DNA of 64,000 nucleotides from J054 sp964613615 (GCA_964613615.1 CAZTIB010000133.1:6723-70722), one strand, 5' to 3'; numbered from the stretch's first letter, positions 8,945-17,108 are shown. The notes: generated from the letters alone by a model not told the origin. Program-made: numbers and translations.

Positions 8945-8971
8945 GGGGACATTCTGCTGCAGAATGTCCCC
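8945..8971. repeat. Perfect 12-bp-stem palindrome GGGGACATTCTG type
   Basis: GGGGACATTCTG at 8945-8956 is answered by CAGAATGTCCCC at 8960-8971 across a three-base loop. It lies between the convergent ends of msrQ and amtB. No T-run follows, so it is not a classical terminator, though a stem this strong could still end or protect both transcripts. A near copy lies at 10303-10330, on the other side of amtB, and the same GGGGACATT word forms part of the long hairpin at 55.4 kb. Confidence 0.85.
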
Positions 8972-8990
8972 AGGGCCGCCCCAAGGCTTC

Positions 8991-10289
8991 CTATAAGTTG
9001 TAGCCGCGCTCTTCGTGCTGGGCGATGTCGAGACCTTGGGTCTCTTGATCCCTGTCCACCCGCAGACCCACCATCGCACCCACGATCTTCAGAATCACGA
9101 AGGTCGCAACGCCGCACCAGGCCAGCGTCGCCAGCGCGCCCAATAACTGAACGCCGATCTGACCCGCAATGGTCCTGCCTTCGGCGAGCCCCAGGCCGCT
9201 GAATGCGCCGAGGCCGTCGCTGGCGAATACCGCGGTCAGCAATATGCCGAGAAAGCCGCCGACACCGTGCACCGGAAATACGTCGAGAGAGTCATCGATA
9301 TGCAGCTTGCGCTTGATGATCTGGGTCGCCCAAAAGCAGACCACGCCGGCTGACAAGCCGATGACCAGCGCGCCGCCGGGGCCGACAAAACCCGATGCCG
9401 GGGTAATCGTGCCGAGCCCGGCCACCATGCCGGTGACAATACCCAGCACGCTCGGCTTGCCGAACTTGATCCATTCCTGCGTCATCCAGGCCAGCGATCC
9501 GGCGGCTGCACCGACGTGGGTGACGAGCATCGCCATGCCGGCGGCCCCGTCGGCAGCCAGCGCGCTGCCGGCATTGAAGCCGAACCAGCCGACCCACAGC
9601 ATGCACGCCCCAGTCACGGTCAGGGGGAGACTGTGCGGCGGCATGGGCGTGGTCGGAAAACCCTGTCGCTTACCCATGACCAGGGCCGCGACAACGGCCG
9701 CCACGCCGGCATTGATGTGCACCACCGCACCACCGGCGAAATCCATAAAGCCGCGTTCGGCCAGCCAGCCACCGCCCCACACCCAGTGGGCCACCGGGAG
9801 ATAGACGACAAATAGCCACAGCGCCGAAAACCACAGCATCGCACTGAAGCGCATGCGTTCTGCAAAACCGCCCACGATCAGCGCCGGCGTGATGATCGCG
9901 AAGGTCATCTGGAACATCACGAAAACGGTTTCCGGCATGGTGCCTTCGACGGAATCGGTGCCAATACCGGCCAGGAGAAATTTGCCCGTACCGCCGATCA
10001 GGCTTTGCAGGCCGCCGCCATTCGTCGCGAACAGGCTGTAACCGGCGAGCACCCAGAGCACGGAAACCATGCACGCGATCGAGAAGCACTGCATTAGCAC
10101 CGACAGCACGTTGCGGCTGCGCACCAGCCCGCCGTAGAACAGGGCCAGGCCCGGCAGTGTCATGAACAGCACCAGAGCCGTGGCAGTGAGCATCCACGCC
10201 GTATCGCCGGAGTCCACGGAATCGCCCGCGGCGGTGCCCGTCAGCAGGCAGAGAAGCAGCACGATGGCTGCCCGATTCAGCAACTTCAT
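8991..10289 (-). CDS. amtB: Ammonium transporter AmtB
   Basis: The 432-residue protein has a signal-like first segment (1-22) and about eleven membrane helices typical of Amt/Mep/Rh channels, which admit ammonium for assimilation. Family signatures include DTAWMLTATALVLFMTLPGLALFYGG near the N terminus, the GGAVVHINAGVAA helix carrying the first pore His, and VHGVGGFLG with the second. The start codon follows a strong AGGGGGGAG ribosome site. It lies downstream of glnK on the same strand, the usual glnK-amtB order, in which GlnK blocks the channel when nitrogen is plentiful. A palindrome sits in the gap between the two genes. Confidence 0.97.
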   Translation of the reverse strand: MKLLNRAAIVLLLCLLTGTAAGDSVDSGDTAWMLTATALVLFMTLPGLALFYGGLVRSRNVLSVLMQCFSIACMVSVLWVLAGYSLFATNGGGLQSLIGGTGKFLLAGIGTDSVEGTMPETVFVMFQMTFAIITPALIVGGFAERMRFSAMLWFSALWLFVVYLPVAHWVWGGGWLAERGFMDFAGGAVVHINAGVAAVVAALVMGKRQGFPTTPMPPHSLPLTVTGACMLWVGWFGFNAGSALAADGAAGMAMLVTHVGAAAGSLAWMTQEWIKFGKPSVLGIVTGMVAGLGTITPASGFVGPGGALVIGLSAGVVCFWATQIIKRKLHIDDSLDVFPVHGVGGFLGILLTAVFASDGLGAFSGLGLAEGRTIAGQIGVQLLGALATLAWCGVATFVILKIVGAMVGLRVDRDQETQGLDIAQHEERGYNL

Positions 10290-10302
10290 GTACTCCCCCC
10301 TA

Positions 10303-10330
10303 GGGGACACTCTGCGGACAGAATGTCCCC
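10303..10330. repeat. Palindrome between glnK and amtB, near copy of the 8945 element
   Basis: GGGGACACTCTG (10303-10314) faces CAGAATGTCCCC (10319-10330) with one mismatch and a four-base loop. It sits between the glnK stop codon and the amtB ribosome site, inside the presumed operon transcript. As RNA it would form a hairpin just upstream of amtB translation and could set the GlnK:AmtB ratio or stabilise one part of the message. That is inference; the palindrome itself is directly visible. Confidence 0.8.
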
Positions 10331-10343
10331 GCGCCCCCGCGCC

Positions 10344-10682
10344 TTACAGCGCGCTGTCGTCGGTTTCCCCGGTGCGGATCCGGACCGCCTGTTCCAGCGG
10401 CGTCACGAAAATCTTGCCGTCGCCCACCTTGCCGGTGCGCGCCGAGTCCGCGATGGCCTCGATAACACGTTCCACCAGGTCGTCCGCCACCGCAGCTTCG
10501 ATCTTCGCCTTCGGCAGAAAGTCCACAACATACTCGGCGCCGCGATAGAGTTCGGTGTGGCCGCGTTGCCGGCCGAAGCCCTTGACCTCGGTCACGGTCA
10601 TGCCGTTCACGCCAACCTCGGCCAGCGCGTTGCGGACATCATCGAGACGGAAAGGTTTGATGATGGCGGTGATTAATTTCAT
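10344..10682 (-). CDS. glnK: Nitrogen regulatory protein P-II (GlnK type)
   Basis: This is a 112-residue P-II signal protein. It starts with MKLITAIIKPF and contains the T-loop segment GHTELYRGAEY with the uridylylation target Tyr51. The C-terminal block GKVGDGKIFVTPLEQAVRIRTGE is the second P-II signature. P-II proteins sense 2-oxoglutarate and ATP/ADP and are modified by GlnD. Pairing with amtB points to the GlnK role, controlling the ammonium channel, rather than to stand-alone GlnB. I looked for a sigma-54 promoter in the 70 bases upstream and found no convincing one. Confidence 0.97.
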   Translation of the reverse strand: MKLITAIIKPFRLDDVRNALAEVGVNGMTVTEVKGFGRQRGHTELYRGAEYVVDFLPKAKIEAAVADDLVERVIEAIADSARTGKVGDGKIFVTPLEQAVRIRTGETDDSAL

Positions 10683-10755
10683 CCGGGCATCTCCGAGCAG
10701 GTGTTGTTGTTCTGAAACTGCTCGCCAATTCTAGCCCGAAAATCCCGACCGCCGG

Positions 10756-11349
10756 TCAGTAAATACGGAACCCGCCGTGGCGGCTGCGGCTGCGGAAATC
10801 GAACCAGCGCCAGGCGAGGAAGACCCCGAACAGCAGCGCGCCGGTGACCCCGGTCCACAGCCAGGACCGTGGCACGCCGCTGCGTAGAGCGGCCAGATCG
10901 TCGCGCAGGCCGCTATTTTCTGCATTCAGGCGAGCCACTTCATCATTGGCGGCCTGGGCCTGCTCGGCGGCTTCCCGCGCCGCAGTTTCCAGCCGCTGGC
11001 GTTCCTTGGCTCCATCCCTGGCCTGCAGCGTTTCGAGCTCGGCCGCCAGCCGGTCCCGCTCGGCTTCCACACCCGCAATGCGTCTGAGAGCCGGCTCCTC
11101 GGTTTGCAGGAAGGACCCGCGGACCCAGCCCGAGCGCTGATCTTCCAGCTGCACCAGCGTCAATGCGCCGTCCCGCTCGAGCAATTCGGCCCGGTCGCCG
11201 CTTTTCAGGAACGCAAAGGCCCGGCCGCTGGTGTCGCGCGTCAGGTGCACCCCCAGGCGCAGCTCATCGGTCACGTACACGGTCTCCGCGGTCAGCGGGA
11301 GGCCGATCAGCAGCAGGATGATAAACGGAATAGTTCGCGTATAACTCAT
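10756..11349 (-). CDS. TIGR04211-type SH3 domain membrane protein
   Basis: The 197-residue protein has a signal peptide (1-21), a bacterial SH3 domain (about 22-85, starting ETVYVTDELRLGVH), and an Ala/Glu/Arg-rich coiled coil (about 88-158). A single membrane helix follows (about 165-182) with a short basic cytoplasmic tail. This architecture matches the YgiM/TIGR04211 family, thought to act at the cell envelope; its precise function is unsettled. Its ATG overlaps the dacB gene by four bases (ATGA): dacB is transcribed first and this gene follows it, so the two are translationally coupled. That is consistent with a peptidoglycan-related role. Confidence 0.88.
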   Translation of the reverse strand: MSYTRTIPFIILLLIGLPLTAETVYVTDELRLGVHLTRDTSGRAFAFLKSGDRAELLERDGALTLVQLEDQRSGWVRGSFLQTEEPALRRIAGVEAERDRLAAELETLQARDGAKERQRLETAAREAAEQAQAANDEVARLNAENSGLRDDLAALRSGVPRSWLWTGVTGALLFGVFLAWRWFDFRSRSRHGGFRIY

Positions 11350-12797
11350 TGTGCATAAACCCAGCGCAACAAAGCGGTGTGAGCTTCTTCACCCGGACCC
11401 CGATGGGCGTCCGGGTGATTCTGCATGGCGACCACGACAAATTCCCGGCCCGACGCCGCGCGCAGATAACCGGCCATGGCAAATACGCCGTTCAGCCGGC
11501 CGGTCTTGATGTGCATCTGTCCGGTGAGCTGGTCGTCACGAAACCGCCGCCGCATTGTGCCATCGAGGCCGGCGAGGGCCAGGGACGACTCGAACTCCGA
11601 CCGGTAAGGGCTGTCGTGACCGGCCAGCAGCAGGCGGGCAAGATTTCGGGTGGATATCTGTGTGTCGCGGGACAGCCCGGCACCGTTGTCGAGACGCAGC
11701 TCAGGAAAATCGAGACCCCGCTCGGCCAGTGCGGCAGCCGCTGCGTCACGGGCCTTGTCCACGGTGCCAGGCGCGCCGTAACGCTCGGCGCCCATGGTCA
11801 GGAACACCTGCCGGCTCATTACGTTGTTGCTCCACTTGTTCACGCGGCGAATCACTTCAGATACGGGCGGCGAGTCGAAGTCGTAAAACGTCTCCCAGGC
11901 CTCGTCCACCATGGCGCTACGGCCTGCACCGCCGATTGTGCCGCCACTTTCCTCCCAAAGACTGCGAACTACGCCATAGTTGAACTCGCGCGCACTCATG
12001 ACCGACCGCGACAGCCGGTATTCCGGGCAATCGCGGCCGAAGCGCCCGGAGAAAGTCACCACCCCGCCAACATTGGCCTCGCCGGGCGCGACCCGGATGC
12101 CGCCCTGGTAGCCGCCGCAACGGCCATCGCGTATCTGCAACTGGTTGCGGATCTCGAGATTGGCGGGCGCCGGGTCAGCGATGATCTGCACGCTCTGTTC
12201 ATCCGGATCAGGCCTGAAGATGAAATTGACGGCGCGAAAATTTATCAGGAAGGCTTGGGGCGTCACGTTGTAAACGCGATAGGGCTGGCCGTCGAAGGCG
12301 CCGGAATCCTCGGGCGCCACCACAAAAAAGCTGTTGTCGATGACCAGGTCGCCGTCGATGTCCCGCAGGCCACGCTGGCGCAGGCCTCGCAACAACAACC
12401 AGACTCGCTCGGTAACCAGGAAAGGGTCACCGTAGCCTTTCAGGTACAGGTCGCCGTCCAGCCTTCCGTCCTTCAGCTGGCCGTCCAGGTAAACCTCGGT
12501 GCGCCAGGTGTAGGCCGGCCCGAGGTCCTCCAGCGCGAGAAAAGTTGTCAGCAATTTGATGGTAGATGCGGGATTGCGCGCCACGTCGGCGTTGACCGCG
12601 AGTAAGGGTGAGTCGACGTCTACGTCCTGGACCCAGACGCTGTAGCTGCCCGAATCCATCTGGTAGGCGTCAAGCACCCTCTTTACCCGCGACGGCAGCT
12701 CGTGCCGCGTCTCCGCAGCAGCCAGGCCACCGCTCAACAGCGGCACGATGATTGCGGCCGTCAGCACGGGCGCGAGAATTGATCGAATTACGTTCAC
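11346..12797 (-). CDS. dacB: D-alanyl-D-alanine carboxypeptidase/endopeptidase (PBP4, S13 family)
   Basis: The 483-residue product has a signal peptide (about 1-28) and the three active-site motifs of S13 penicillin-binding proteins. These are S78-T-I-K81 with the nucleophile, an S-N-N motif in KWSNNVM in the last third, and HIKTG near the C terminus. The long insert between the first two motifs is typical of PBP4. The enzyme trims or cleaves peptidoglycan cross-links in the periplasm. I chose the GTG at 12797 because it directly precedes the signal peptide and lies ten bases after the upstream gene; the frame is open further upstream inside that gene. Confidence 0.93.
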   Translation of the reverse strand: MNVIRSILAPVLTAAIIVPLLSGGLAAAETRHELPSRVKRVLDAYQMDSGSYSVWVQDVDVDSPLLAVNADVARNPASTIKLLTTFLALEDLGPAYTWRTEVYLDGQLKDGRLDGDLYLKGYGDPFLVTERVWLLLRGLRQRGLRDIDGDLVIDNSFFVVAPEDSGAFDGQPYRVYNVTPQAFLINFRAVNFIFRPDPDEQSVQIIADPAPANLEIRNQLQIRDGRCGGYQGGIRVAPGEANVGGVVTFSGRFGRDCPEYRLSRSVMSAREFNYGVVRSLWEESGGTIGGAGRSAMVDEAWETFYDFDSPPVSEVIRRVNKWSNNVMSRQVFLTMGAERYGAPGTVDKARDAAAAALAERGLDFPELRLDNGAGLSRDTQISTRNLARLLLAGHDSPYRSEFESSLALAGLDGTMRRRFRDDQLTGQMHIKTGRLNGVFAMAGYLRAASGREFVVVAMQNHPDAHRGPGEEAHTALLRWVYAQ

Positions 12798-12807
12798 GGT
12801 GCCCGCG

Positions 12808-14619
12808 TCAGTGTTTCCGGGGCCGGCTGATGCCCATCGCCCGCATCCGATCGGACAGCGTGCTGGGCTTGATGCCGAGGAGCTCCGCTGCGCCCCCTGC
12901 GCCCGACACGCGCCAGTCGGCGGCATCCAGCGCCGCCACCAGGTTGTCTTTTTGCCGCAACTTCATCTCCGCTTCGGTGAGAAACTCCCGCTCCACGTAA
13001 CCATAGGCCGCCGCCGCGTTGGCCATGGGTCCGGATGCCACTCCCTCCGGGGTCGCAAGATCGAGGCGCAAGGTACCGCCCTGCGACAGGATGACCGCTC
13101 GCTCGATGACATTTTTCAGTTCCCGCACATTGCCGGGCCAATCATAGGCCCGCAGCTGCTCTACCTGGCCCTGGGTCAGCGTGGGCATGTCCCGGCCGAA
13201 ATCACGGCTGGTCTGCTCCAGGTAGTGCAAAGCCAGCATCACAACGTCATCACCGCGCTTGCGCAGCGGTGGCACCTGCACCGGGAACACGCTCAGCCGG
13301 TAGTAGAGGTCTTCGCGAAACTCGCCTGCCTCCACGGCCTGCTCGAGATCCTTGTTGGTGGCCGCGATGACTCGCACATCAACCGTGATTGATTGCTCCT
13401 CGCCCACCCGCTCAAATTCCCGCTCCTGCAGCACGCGCAGCAGTTTGCCCTGCAAGGACAGCGGAATCTCGCCCACCTCGTCCAGAAAGATGGTACCGCC
13501 GTCGGCCAGCTCGAAGCGTCCGACCCGGTCACGATGTGCGCCGGTGAACGAGCCTTTAACGTGCCCGAAAAATTCACTCTCGAACAGTTCTTCCGGAATG
13601 GATGCGCAGTTCACCTTGACCAGCGGCCCGTCGGCCCGGCCGCTGCGGGCATGAATTGCCGTTGCTACCAGTTCCTTGCCGGTGCCAGTCTCACCCATGA
13701 TCAGGACGCTGGCCGGGGTATCCGCCACGGCTTCGATGCGTGCCAGCATGGCTTTCAGCGCCGGACTCTCACCAATGATATGGCCGAAGTTCATCGCCAC
13801 GCCAACTTCTTCGCGCAGGTAGTCGCGTTCCTGCTCCAGCTCTTCCTTCAGGTGGGCTATCTGCTCGTAAGCCTCCCGCAGGCGCGCTTCCGCCCGGTTA
13901 CGTTCGGTCACGTCCTTGCTCGCGACCCGCAACGTGAGTTCGCCATCGACAACGTTCTGTTCGGCTCGCGTGGACATCAGAACCTCCACCACTTCACCGC
14001 TGCGCGTGACCATCTGCCGGGGCACATTATTCAGGTCTCCCCCGGCGATCACTTCCTCCACTGTCAGCTGCATGGCTGAACGCTTCGACTCGTCGGTCAG
14101 GAAGTCTGTGACGGGCCGGCCAACTACCTCGTCGCGCGTGTAACCCAGCTTCTCGAGCCAGTGATCACTGACGGCGAGGATCCGCCCTTCGCCATTCACC
14201 GTGTGGAGCAGGGCGGGTGTCGACTGATACAGGTCGCGGTACTGCCGTTCGAGGTGCGCATGGTCGCCGAGCTCGGTGAACGCGGACACGGTGTCGAGGT
14301 AGCCGCCATCGGGGGCACGATTCCCGACCGTGGTGGCCAGTAATGACACCCGCGCACCGGCATGGTCGCGAAAGGCCAACGGTACGTTGTCCAGGTGGCC
14401 GGTGCGACGAAACAGCGGCAAGTGCTCTTCCCGGATCCGCTTCGCACTCGCCTCGGTGGCCAGCTCCTCCGGCAGTTTGCCCACCAGCTCGTCACGAGTC
14501 CGCCCCAGCCGGGTCAGCAGCGCATCCGTCGCATCCTGAATGCGGCCCTGGGCATCCATGCGGCAGGCCAGCACGGGCAGGATTCGGAACAGGCGCTCAT
14601 ATCGGTCAACCGTGATCAT
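12808..14619 (-). CDS. PAS-PAS sigma-54-dependent transcriptional activator
   Basis: The 603-residue protein carries two PAS sensor domains (about 5-115 and 125-240), a short coiled coil (240-272), a sigma-54 AAA+ domain (about 278-515) and a Fis-type helix-turn-helix at the end (about 560-603). Walker A is GETGTGKE (309-316), the sigma-54 contact loop is GSFTGA (356-361, usually GAFTGA), and Walker B is IFLDE near 377-381. No receiver domain is present, so the PAS domains should receive the signal directly. It is divergent from a gene with a sigma-54 promoter and an upstream inverted repeat, its probable target. dacB follows ten bases downstream. The start ATG was chosen at the first PAS domain. 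Confidence 0.93.
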   Translation of the reverse strand: MITVDRYERLFRILPVLACRMDAQGRIQDATDALLTRLGRTRDELVGKLPEELATEASAKRIREEHLPLFRRTGHLDNVPLAFRDHAGARVSLLATTVGNRAPDGGYLDTVSAFTELGDHAHLERQYRDLYQSTPALLHTVNGEGRILAVSDHWLEKLGYTRDEVVGRPVTDFLTDESKRSAMQLTVEEVIAGGDLNNVPRQMVTRSGEVVEVLMSTRAEQNVVDGELTLRVASKDVTERNRAEARLREAYEQIAHLKEELEQERDYLREEVGVAMNFGHIIGESPALKAMLARIEAVADTPASVLIMGETGTGKELVATAIHARSGRADGPLVKVNCASIPEELFESEFFGHVKGSFTGAHRDRVGRFELADGGTIFLDEVGEIPLSLQGKLLRVLQEREFERVGEEQSITVDVRVIAATNKDLEQAVEAGEFREDLYYRLSVFPVQVPPLRKRGDDVVMLALHYLEQTSRDFGRDMPTLTQGQVEQLRAYDWPGNVRELKNVIERAVILSQGGTLRLDLATPEGVASGPMANAAAAYGYVEREFLTEAEMKLRQKDNLVAALDAADWRVSGAGGAAELLGIKPSTLSDRMRAMGISRPRKH

Positions 14620-14652
14620 GGTCACAGATTCTATCCGGATTTCCGTAAAATA

Positions 14653-14689
14653 GGTACCGGATTCTCGTGTTTCACGGGATTTCGATACC
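14653..14689. promoter_or_regulatory. Imperfect 17-bp inverted repeat, candidate activator site (UAS)
   Basis: GGTACCGGATTCTCGTG (14653-14669) and CACGGGATTTCGATACC (14673-14689) are inverted copies matching at 13 of 17 positions with a three-base spacer. The repeat lies between the activator gene and the -24/-12 promoter, its nearer edge about 43 bases upstream of the -24 element. That is a plausible though short distance for an enhancer-type binding site. Binding by the adjacent regulator is inference. Confidence 0.6.
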
Positions 14690-14731
14690 CCATTTTCCCC
14701 ATAACCCGTTGTTTTTATTGAAATACGATGT

Positions 14732-14747
14732 TGGCACGCTTCCTGCA
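14732..14747 (+). promoter_or_regulatory. Sigma-54 (-24/-12) promoter
   Basis: The sequence TGGCACGCTTCCTGCA matches the RpoN consensus TGGCACG-N4-TTGCA at all but one of the conserved positions (C for T in the -12 box). The GG at 14733-14734 and GC at 14745-14746 have the required spacing. Transcription should start near 14758, giving a leader of about 50 bases before the small gene. A PAS-type sigma-54 activator is encoded divergently right beside it. Confidence 0.85.
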
Positions 14748-14808
14748 ATAAGAACAGCGAGTCAGGAGACTCTTGAAAGTAACTTTTTACACAGACGAGG
14801 CAGAAATC

Positions 14809-15129
14809 ATGGAACGACTGACGAGAAATCGCAAGCTGCGATGGCTGTCGCTGCCCTACGCTGTGCTCTTGCTGACAGTTGCTGTCGGCTACGGTTTTGG
14901 ATCGGTTGGGCAAGCTGGGGAAGTGATGGAAGAGCTGGTAGTGACGGCTCCCCGACTTGCAAATACCGAAGCGCAGGAAGTGCGCGCGCAGATCGAAGAC
15001 ACGGCTGAGGACGCCGCATGGCGCACCCGGATCAGCGTGGCGACGAGACTGAGCGCCAGGCTCAACGTCCAGCACCGCCCGTACAGGCTTGCTAGCCGGG
15101 GCGACAGCCGCTGGAGAAACGCCGGCTGA
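14809..15129 (+). CDS. Small membrane protein with TonB-box-like motif, sigma-54 controlled
   Basis: The 106-residue product is not a family I recognise. After a basic N terminus (MERLTRNRKLRW) comes one hydrophobic segment (about 13-35), then EELVVTAPRL (about 41-50), which resembles the TonB box plus plug start of TonB-dependent receptors, but no barrel follows. The remainder is Arg/Ala-rich and hydrophilic. The ATG has a GAGG site eight bases upstream; a TTG at 14773 with AGGAG is an alternative that would add 12 residues. The stop codon lies in the loop of a REP-like hairpin, so the last residues may have been changed by that insertion. Control by the divergent activator is inferred. Confidence 0.65.
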   Translation: MERLTRNRKLRWLSLPYAVLLLTVAVGYGFGSVGQAGEVMEELVVTAPRLANTEAQEVRAQIEDTAEDAAWRTRISVATRLSARLNVQHRPYRLASRGDSRWRNAG

Positions 15130-15148
15130 AGCCGGTCCCGTGCACGGG
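15122..15148. repeat. REP-like hairpin and palindrome at the end of the small gene
   Basis: CCGGC-TGAA-GCCGG (15122-15135) is immediately followed by the perfect 12-base palindrome CCCGTGCACGGG (15137-15148). The reverse complement reads like a GGGACCGGCTTCAGCCGG REP unit, related in style to the 7138-7203 element. The TGA loop supplies the stop codon of the upstream gene. Confidence 0.6.
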
Positions 15149-15220
15149 TCCCGCCGCCAGGAAATTCCAACCCCCACGGCGCCGGGACCCGGGGTGGCTC
15201 GCAACGAGGCACCCAAAAAG

Positions 15221-15251
15221 GCGCCGGGCTCGTCCCCCTCGAGCCCGGCGC
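15221..15251. repeat. Perfect 12-bp GC-rich hairpin
   Basis: GCGCCGGGCTCG (15221-15232) is exactly complementary to CGAGCCCGGCGC (15240-15251) with a seven-base C/T loop. A-rich sequence precedes it (AAAAAG), so read on the minus strand it would be a stem followed by several Ts and could serve as a terminator for leftward transcription. It could equally be a repeat element. Confidence 0.6.
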
Positions 15252-15399
15252 ACCCCCAGCGGGGGCGAGATGGCCAGTAACAGTCTGCGTGTCAGGGCTG
15301 TATTTCCCCCACTGCCATCCGCCCCCGCGCTCTATTCAGAGAGGCTCCCGAGTTCGGCGGTTGCTAGAATCGCCCGCTGCCCTAAGATCGCCGTGCATT

Positions 15400-15900
15400 G
15401 TGAAAACTGGATTCCCCACCGCTGTTGTCATGCTTAGCGTTGCTGCCTGCGCCGCCGGGGCCGCAGCCGGCCCTCCGCAACTGCAACTGGGCCAGGAACT
15501 CTTGCCCCCGGACAGCGGCGAACTGCCCGCAGAAGGTGATCGCGCCGGCCTGAAGCTGCGCCTGCAGGCGCGCTTCGACTGCGGCATACCCGATGCGCAA
15601 GCCAGCCTGTTCGTTTCCGTGGCAGATACGGCCGTGCAGACGAACGCGGCCAAGTCGCCGCAGCCAGTGCTGCTGAACCTGCCGGAACGTCAGCTGCGCG
15701 GGGTGCGTGAATCCCTGGCCTGCCCCGGCATCGGCCCACACTTGTTTCGCGCGCAGCTCACGGCCTACGCAACGCTGATTTGCCGTGCAACGGACGGCAC
15801 GGAGAAATTGACGACGGTGTACCGGCCGGTAGACCTGTGGGTGAACTGTGCCGAGCCGGAAGAGGACCCGGAAGACAACGAACAGCCGCTATCTGAATAG
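15400..15900 (+). CDS. Secreted hypothetical protein
   Basis: The 166-residue product is not a family I recognise. A signal peptide (about 1-24, hydrophobic core AVVMLSVAACAAGAAAG) suggests export. The mature part has four scattered Cys, which could form disulfides, and an acidic C-terminal tail (EPEEDPEDNEQ). The start is taken as GTG at 15400 to give the signal a basic residue; the internal ATG at 15430 would leave no positive N terminus. Upstream sequence in frame does not look coding. It is convergent with the dienelactone hydrolase gene. Confidence 0.6.
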   Translation: MKTGFPTAVVMLSVAACAAGAAAGPPQLQLGQELLPPDSGELPAEGDRAGLKLRLQARFDCGIPDAQASLFVSVADTAVQTNAAKSPQPVLLNLPERQLRGVRESLACPGIGPHLFRAQLTAYATLICRATDGTEKLTTVYRPVDLWVNCAEPEEDPEDNEQPLSE

Positions 15901-15928
15901 CCCGCAGCGCGCCGGGCTGGGGAAAAAA

Positions 15929-16783
15929 CTACTCAGCCTGCTGCAGGTGCCGGGCAAAGAAGATGGTGGTCCGGCCCCAGGCGTCGGTTGCCGCTGCCGC
16001 GTTGTAAGTGGTGCCGGACGGATTGGAAAAGGCATGTTGCGCGTTCGGGTAGATTTTCACGTCTACGTCTTTGTCGAGTTCGCGCAGCGTCTGCTCGAAA
16101 GTTGCGATGTCGTCCAGCGGAATCAACGGATCCGCTTCACCGAAGTTGCCGAGTATCGGCATCTGCAGGGTCGCCAGCTCGTCGCGGTCGGTGACCAGGC
16201 TGCCGTAGTAGATCACCGCGGCGTCTACCTGGTCGGGCAACAGCAGCGCGGTGCGCAGCGACCAGTGCCCGCCCCGGCACCAGCCGATGACGCCAATGCG
16301 AGGGGCTTGCTGCGCGGCCAGGTAGTCATAGGCCTGGCGGAGGTTGTCGTTGGCCTGTTCCGCCTGCTGCTGCAGACCACGGCTGAGCTTCATGGCCGTT
16401 TTTGGATCTTCAGCCAATTCACCGCGATACAGGTCAACCGCCAGGGCCCGGTAGCCCTCGCCTGCCAGGCGTTCAGTCACGCCGCGAATGTTGTCGTTCA
16501 GGCCCCACCATTCGTGAATCACGATGATGCCCGGCGCGGTGTCGGCGCCCCGTTCCGGAACGGCCAGGTAACCTGTGAGGGGCGTGCCATCGATGGCGCC
16601 GTAGTCCACCGGCGCGCCGAGTATCGGCTGCGCCGGCGACAAGGTAGCGACCGGCGTCGCCACAGGTTCGTCGTCGGCGTGGGCTTGGGCCATAGCATCC
16701 ACCGTGTCTTCTGCCGCCGCCGACCATGAAGCGAAACCAACCAGCAGAATCGGCAACAATCGAATCGTGTCCAAAATATTCAC
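15929..16783 (-). CDS. Dienelactone hydrolase family protein, exported
   Basis: This alpha/beta hydrolase of 284 residues has a signal peptide (about 1-23) and a low-complexity linker to residue 55. The catalytic triad is Cys169 in GWCRGG, Asp218 in EADPLIP and His250 in AQHAFSN, with Glu91 in HEWWG, all as in dienelactone hydrolases. Such enzymes open lactone or ester bonds; the natural substrate is not evident. The start is GTG overlapping the ybjQ stop (GTGA), so translation is coupled to the end of the korCAB-ybjQ run. Export of this enzyme from an operon of cytosolic proteins is unexpected. Confidence 0.88.
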   Translation of the reverse strand: MNILDTIRLLPILLVGFASWSAAAEDTVDAMAQAHADDEPVATPVATLSPAQPILGAPVDYGAIDGTPLTGYLAVPERGADTAPGIIVIHEWWGLNDNIRGVTERLAGEGYRALAVDLYRGELAEDPKTAMKLSRGLQQQAEQANDNLRQAYDYLAAQQAPRIGVIGWCRGGHWSLRTALLLPDQVDAAVIYYGSLVTDRDELATLQMPILGNFGEADPLIPLDDIATFEQTLRELDKDVDVKIYPNAQHAFSNPSGTTYNAAAATDAWGRTTIFFARHLQQAE

Positions 16784-17100
16784 CCCAACTTCACCGCAGT
16801 CCCGCTGATGCTGACCATCAGCATGCCGTTCGAGCCTCCCAGCACCTCGTAGTCGAGGTCGACGCCCACGACAGCGTCTGCGCCCAGTTCGCTGGCGGCT
16901 TCTTCCAGTTCCTGCATGGCCACTTCACGCGCCTTGCGCAATTCCTTTTCATAGGCGCCGGAACGCCCCCCGACGATATCGCGCAGGCCGGCGAACATGT
17001 CGCGAAACACGTTGGCACCCATGATCGCTTCGCCGGTCACGATGCCGAGGTAGTCGCGAATCACGCGCCCGCTAATTTCCGGCGTTGTGGTGACGATCAT
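16780..17100 (-). CDS. YbjQ-family (UPF0145) heavy-metal-binding-like protein
   Basis: The 106-residue protein starts MIVTTTPEISGR and includes the family block AYEKELRKAREVAMQELEEAASELGADAVVGVDLDYE, matching E. coli YbjQ in length and layout. The family forms pentamers; it was named for a proposed heavy-metal-binding fold and its role is unproven. It lies eight bases after korB and overlaps the following hydrolase gene, so it is in the same transcript as the oxidoreductase. The frame is open 57 bases upstream, but the ATG at 17100 gives the standard N terminus. Confidence 0.85.
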   Translation of the reverse strand: MIVTTTPEISGRVIRDYLGIVTGEAIMGANVFRDMFAGLRDIVGGRSGAYEKELRKAREVAMQELEEAASELGADAVVGVDLDYEVLGGSNGMLMVSISGTAVKLG

Positions 17101-17108
17101 GATTGGCG

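Noticed and set aside
10683..10755. Sigma-54 promoter for glnK-amtB
   Set aside because: The best match (TGGCGAG-N4-TTTC) lacks the GC of the -12 element, so I do not call it.
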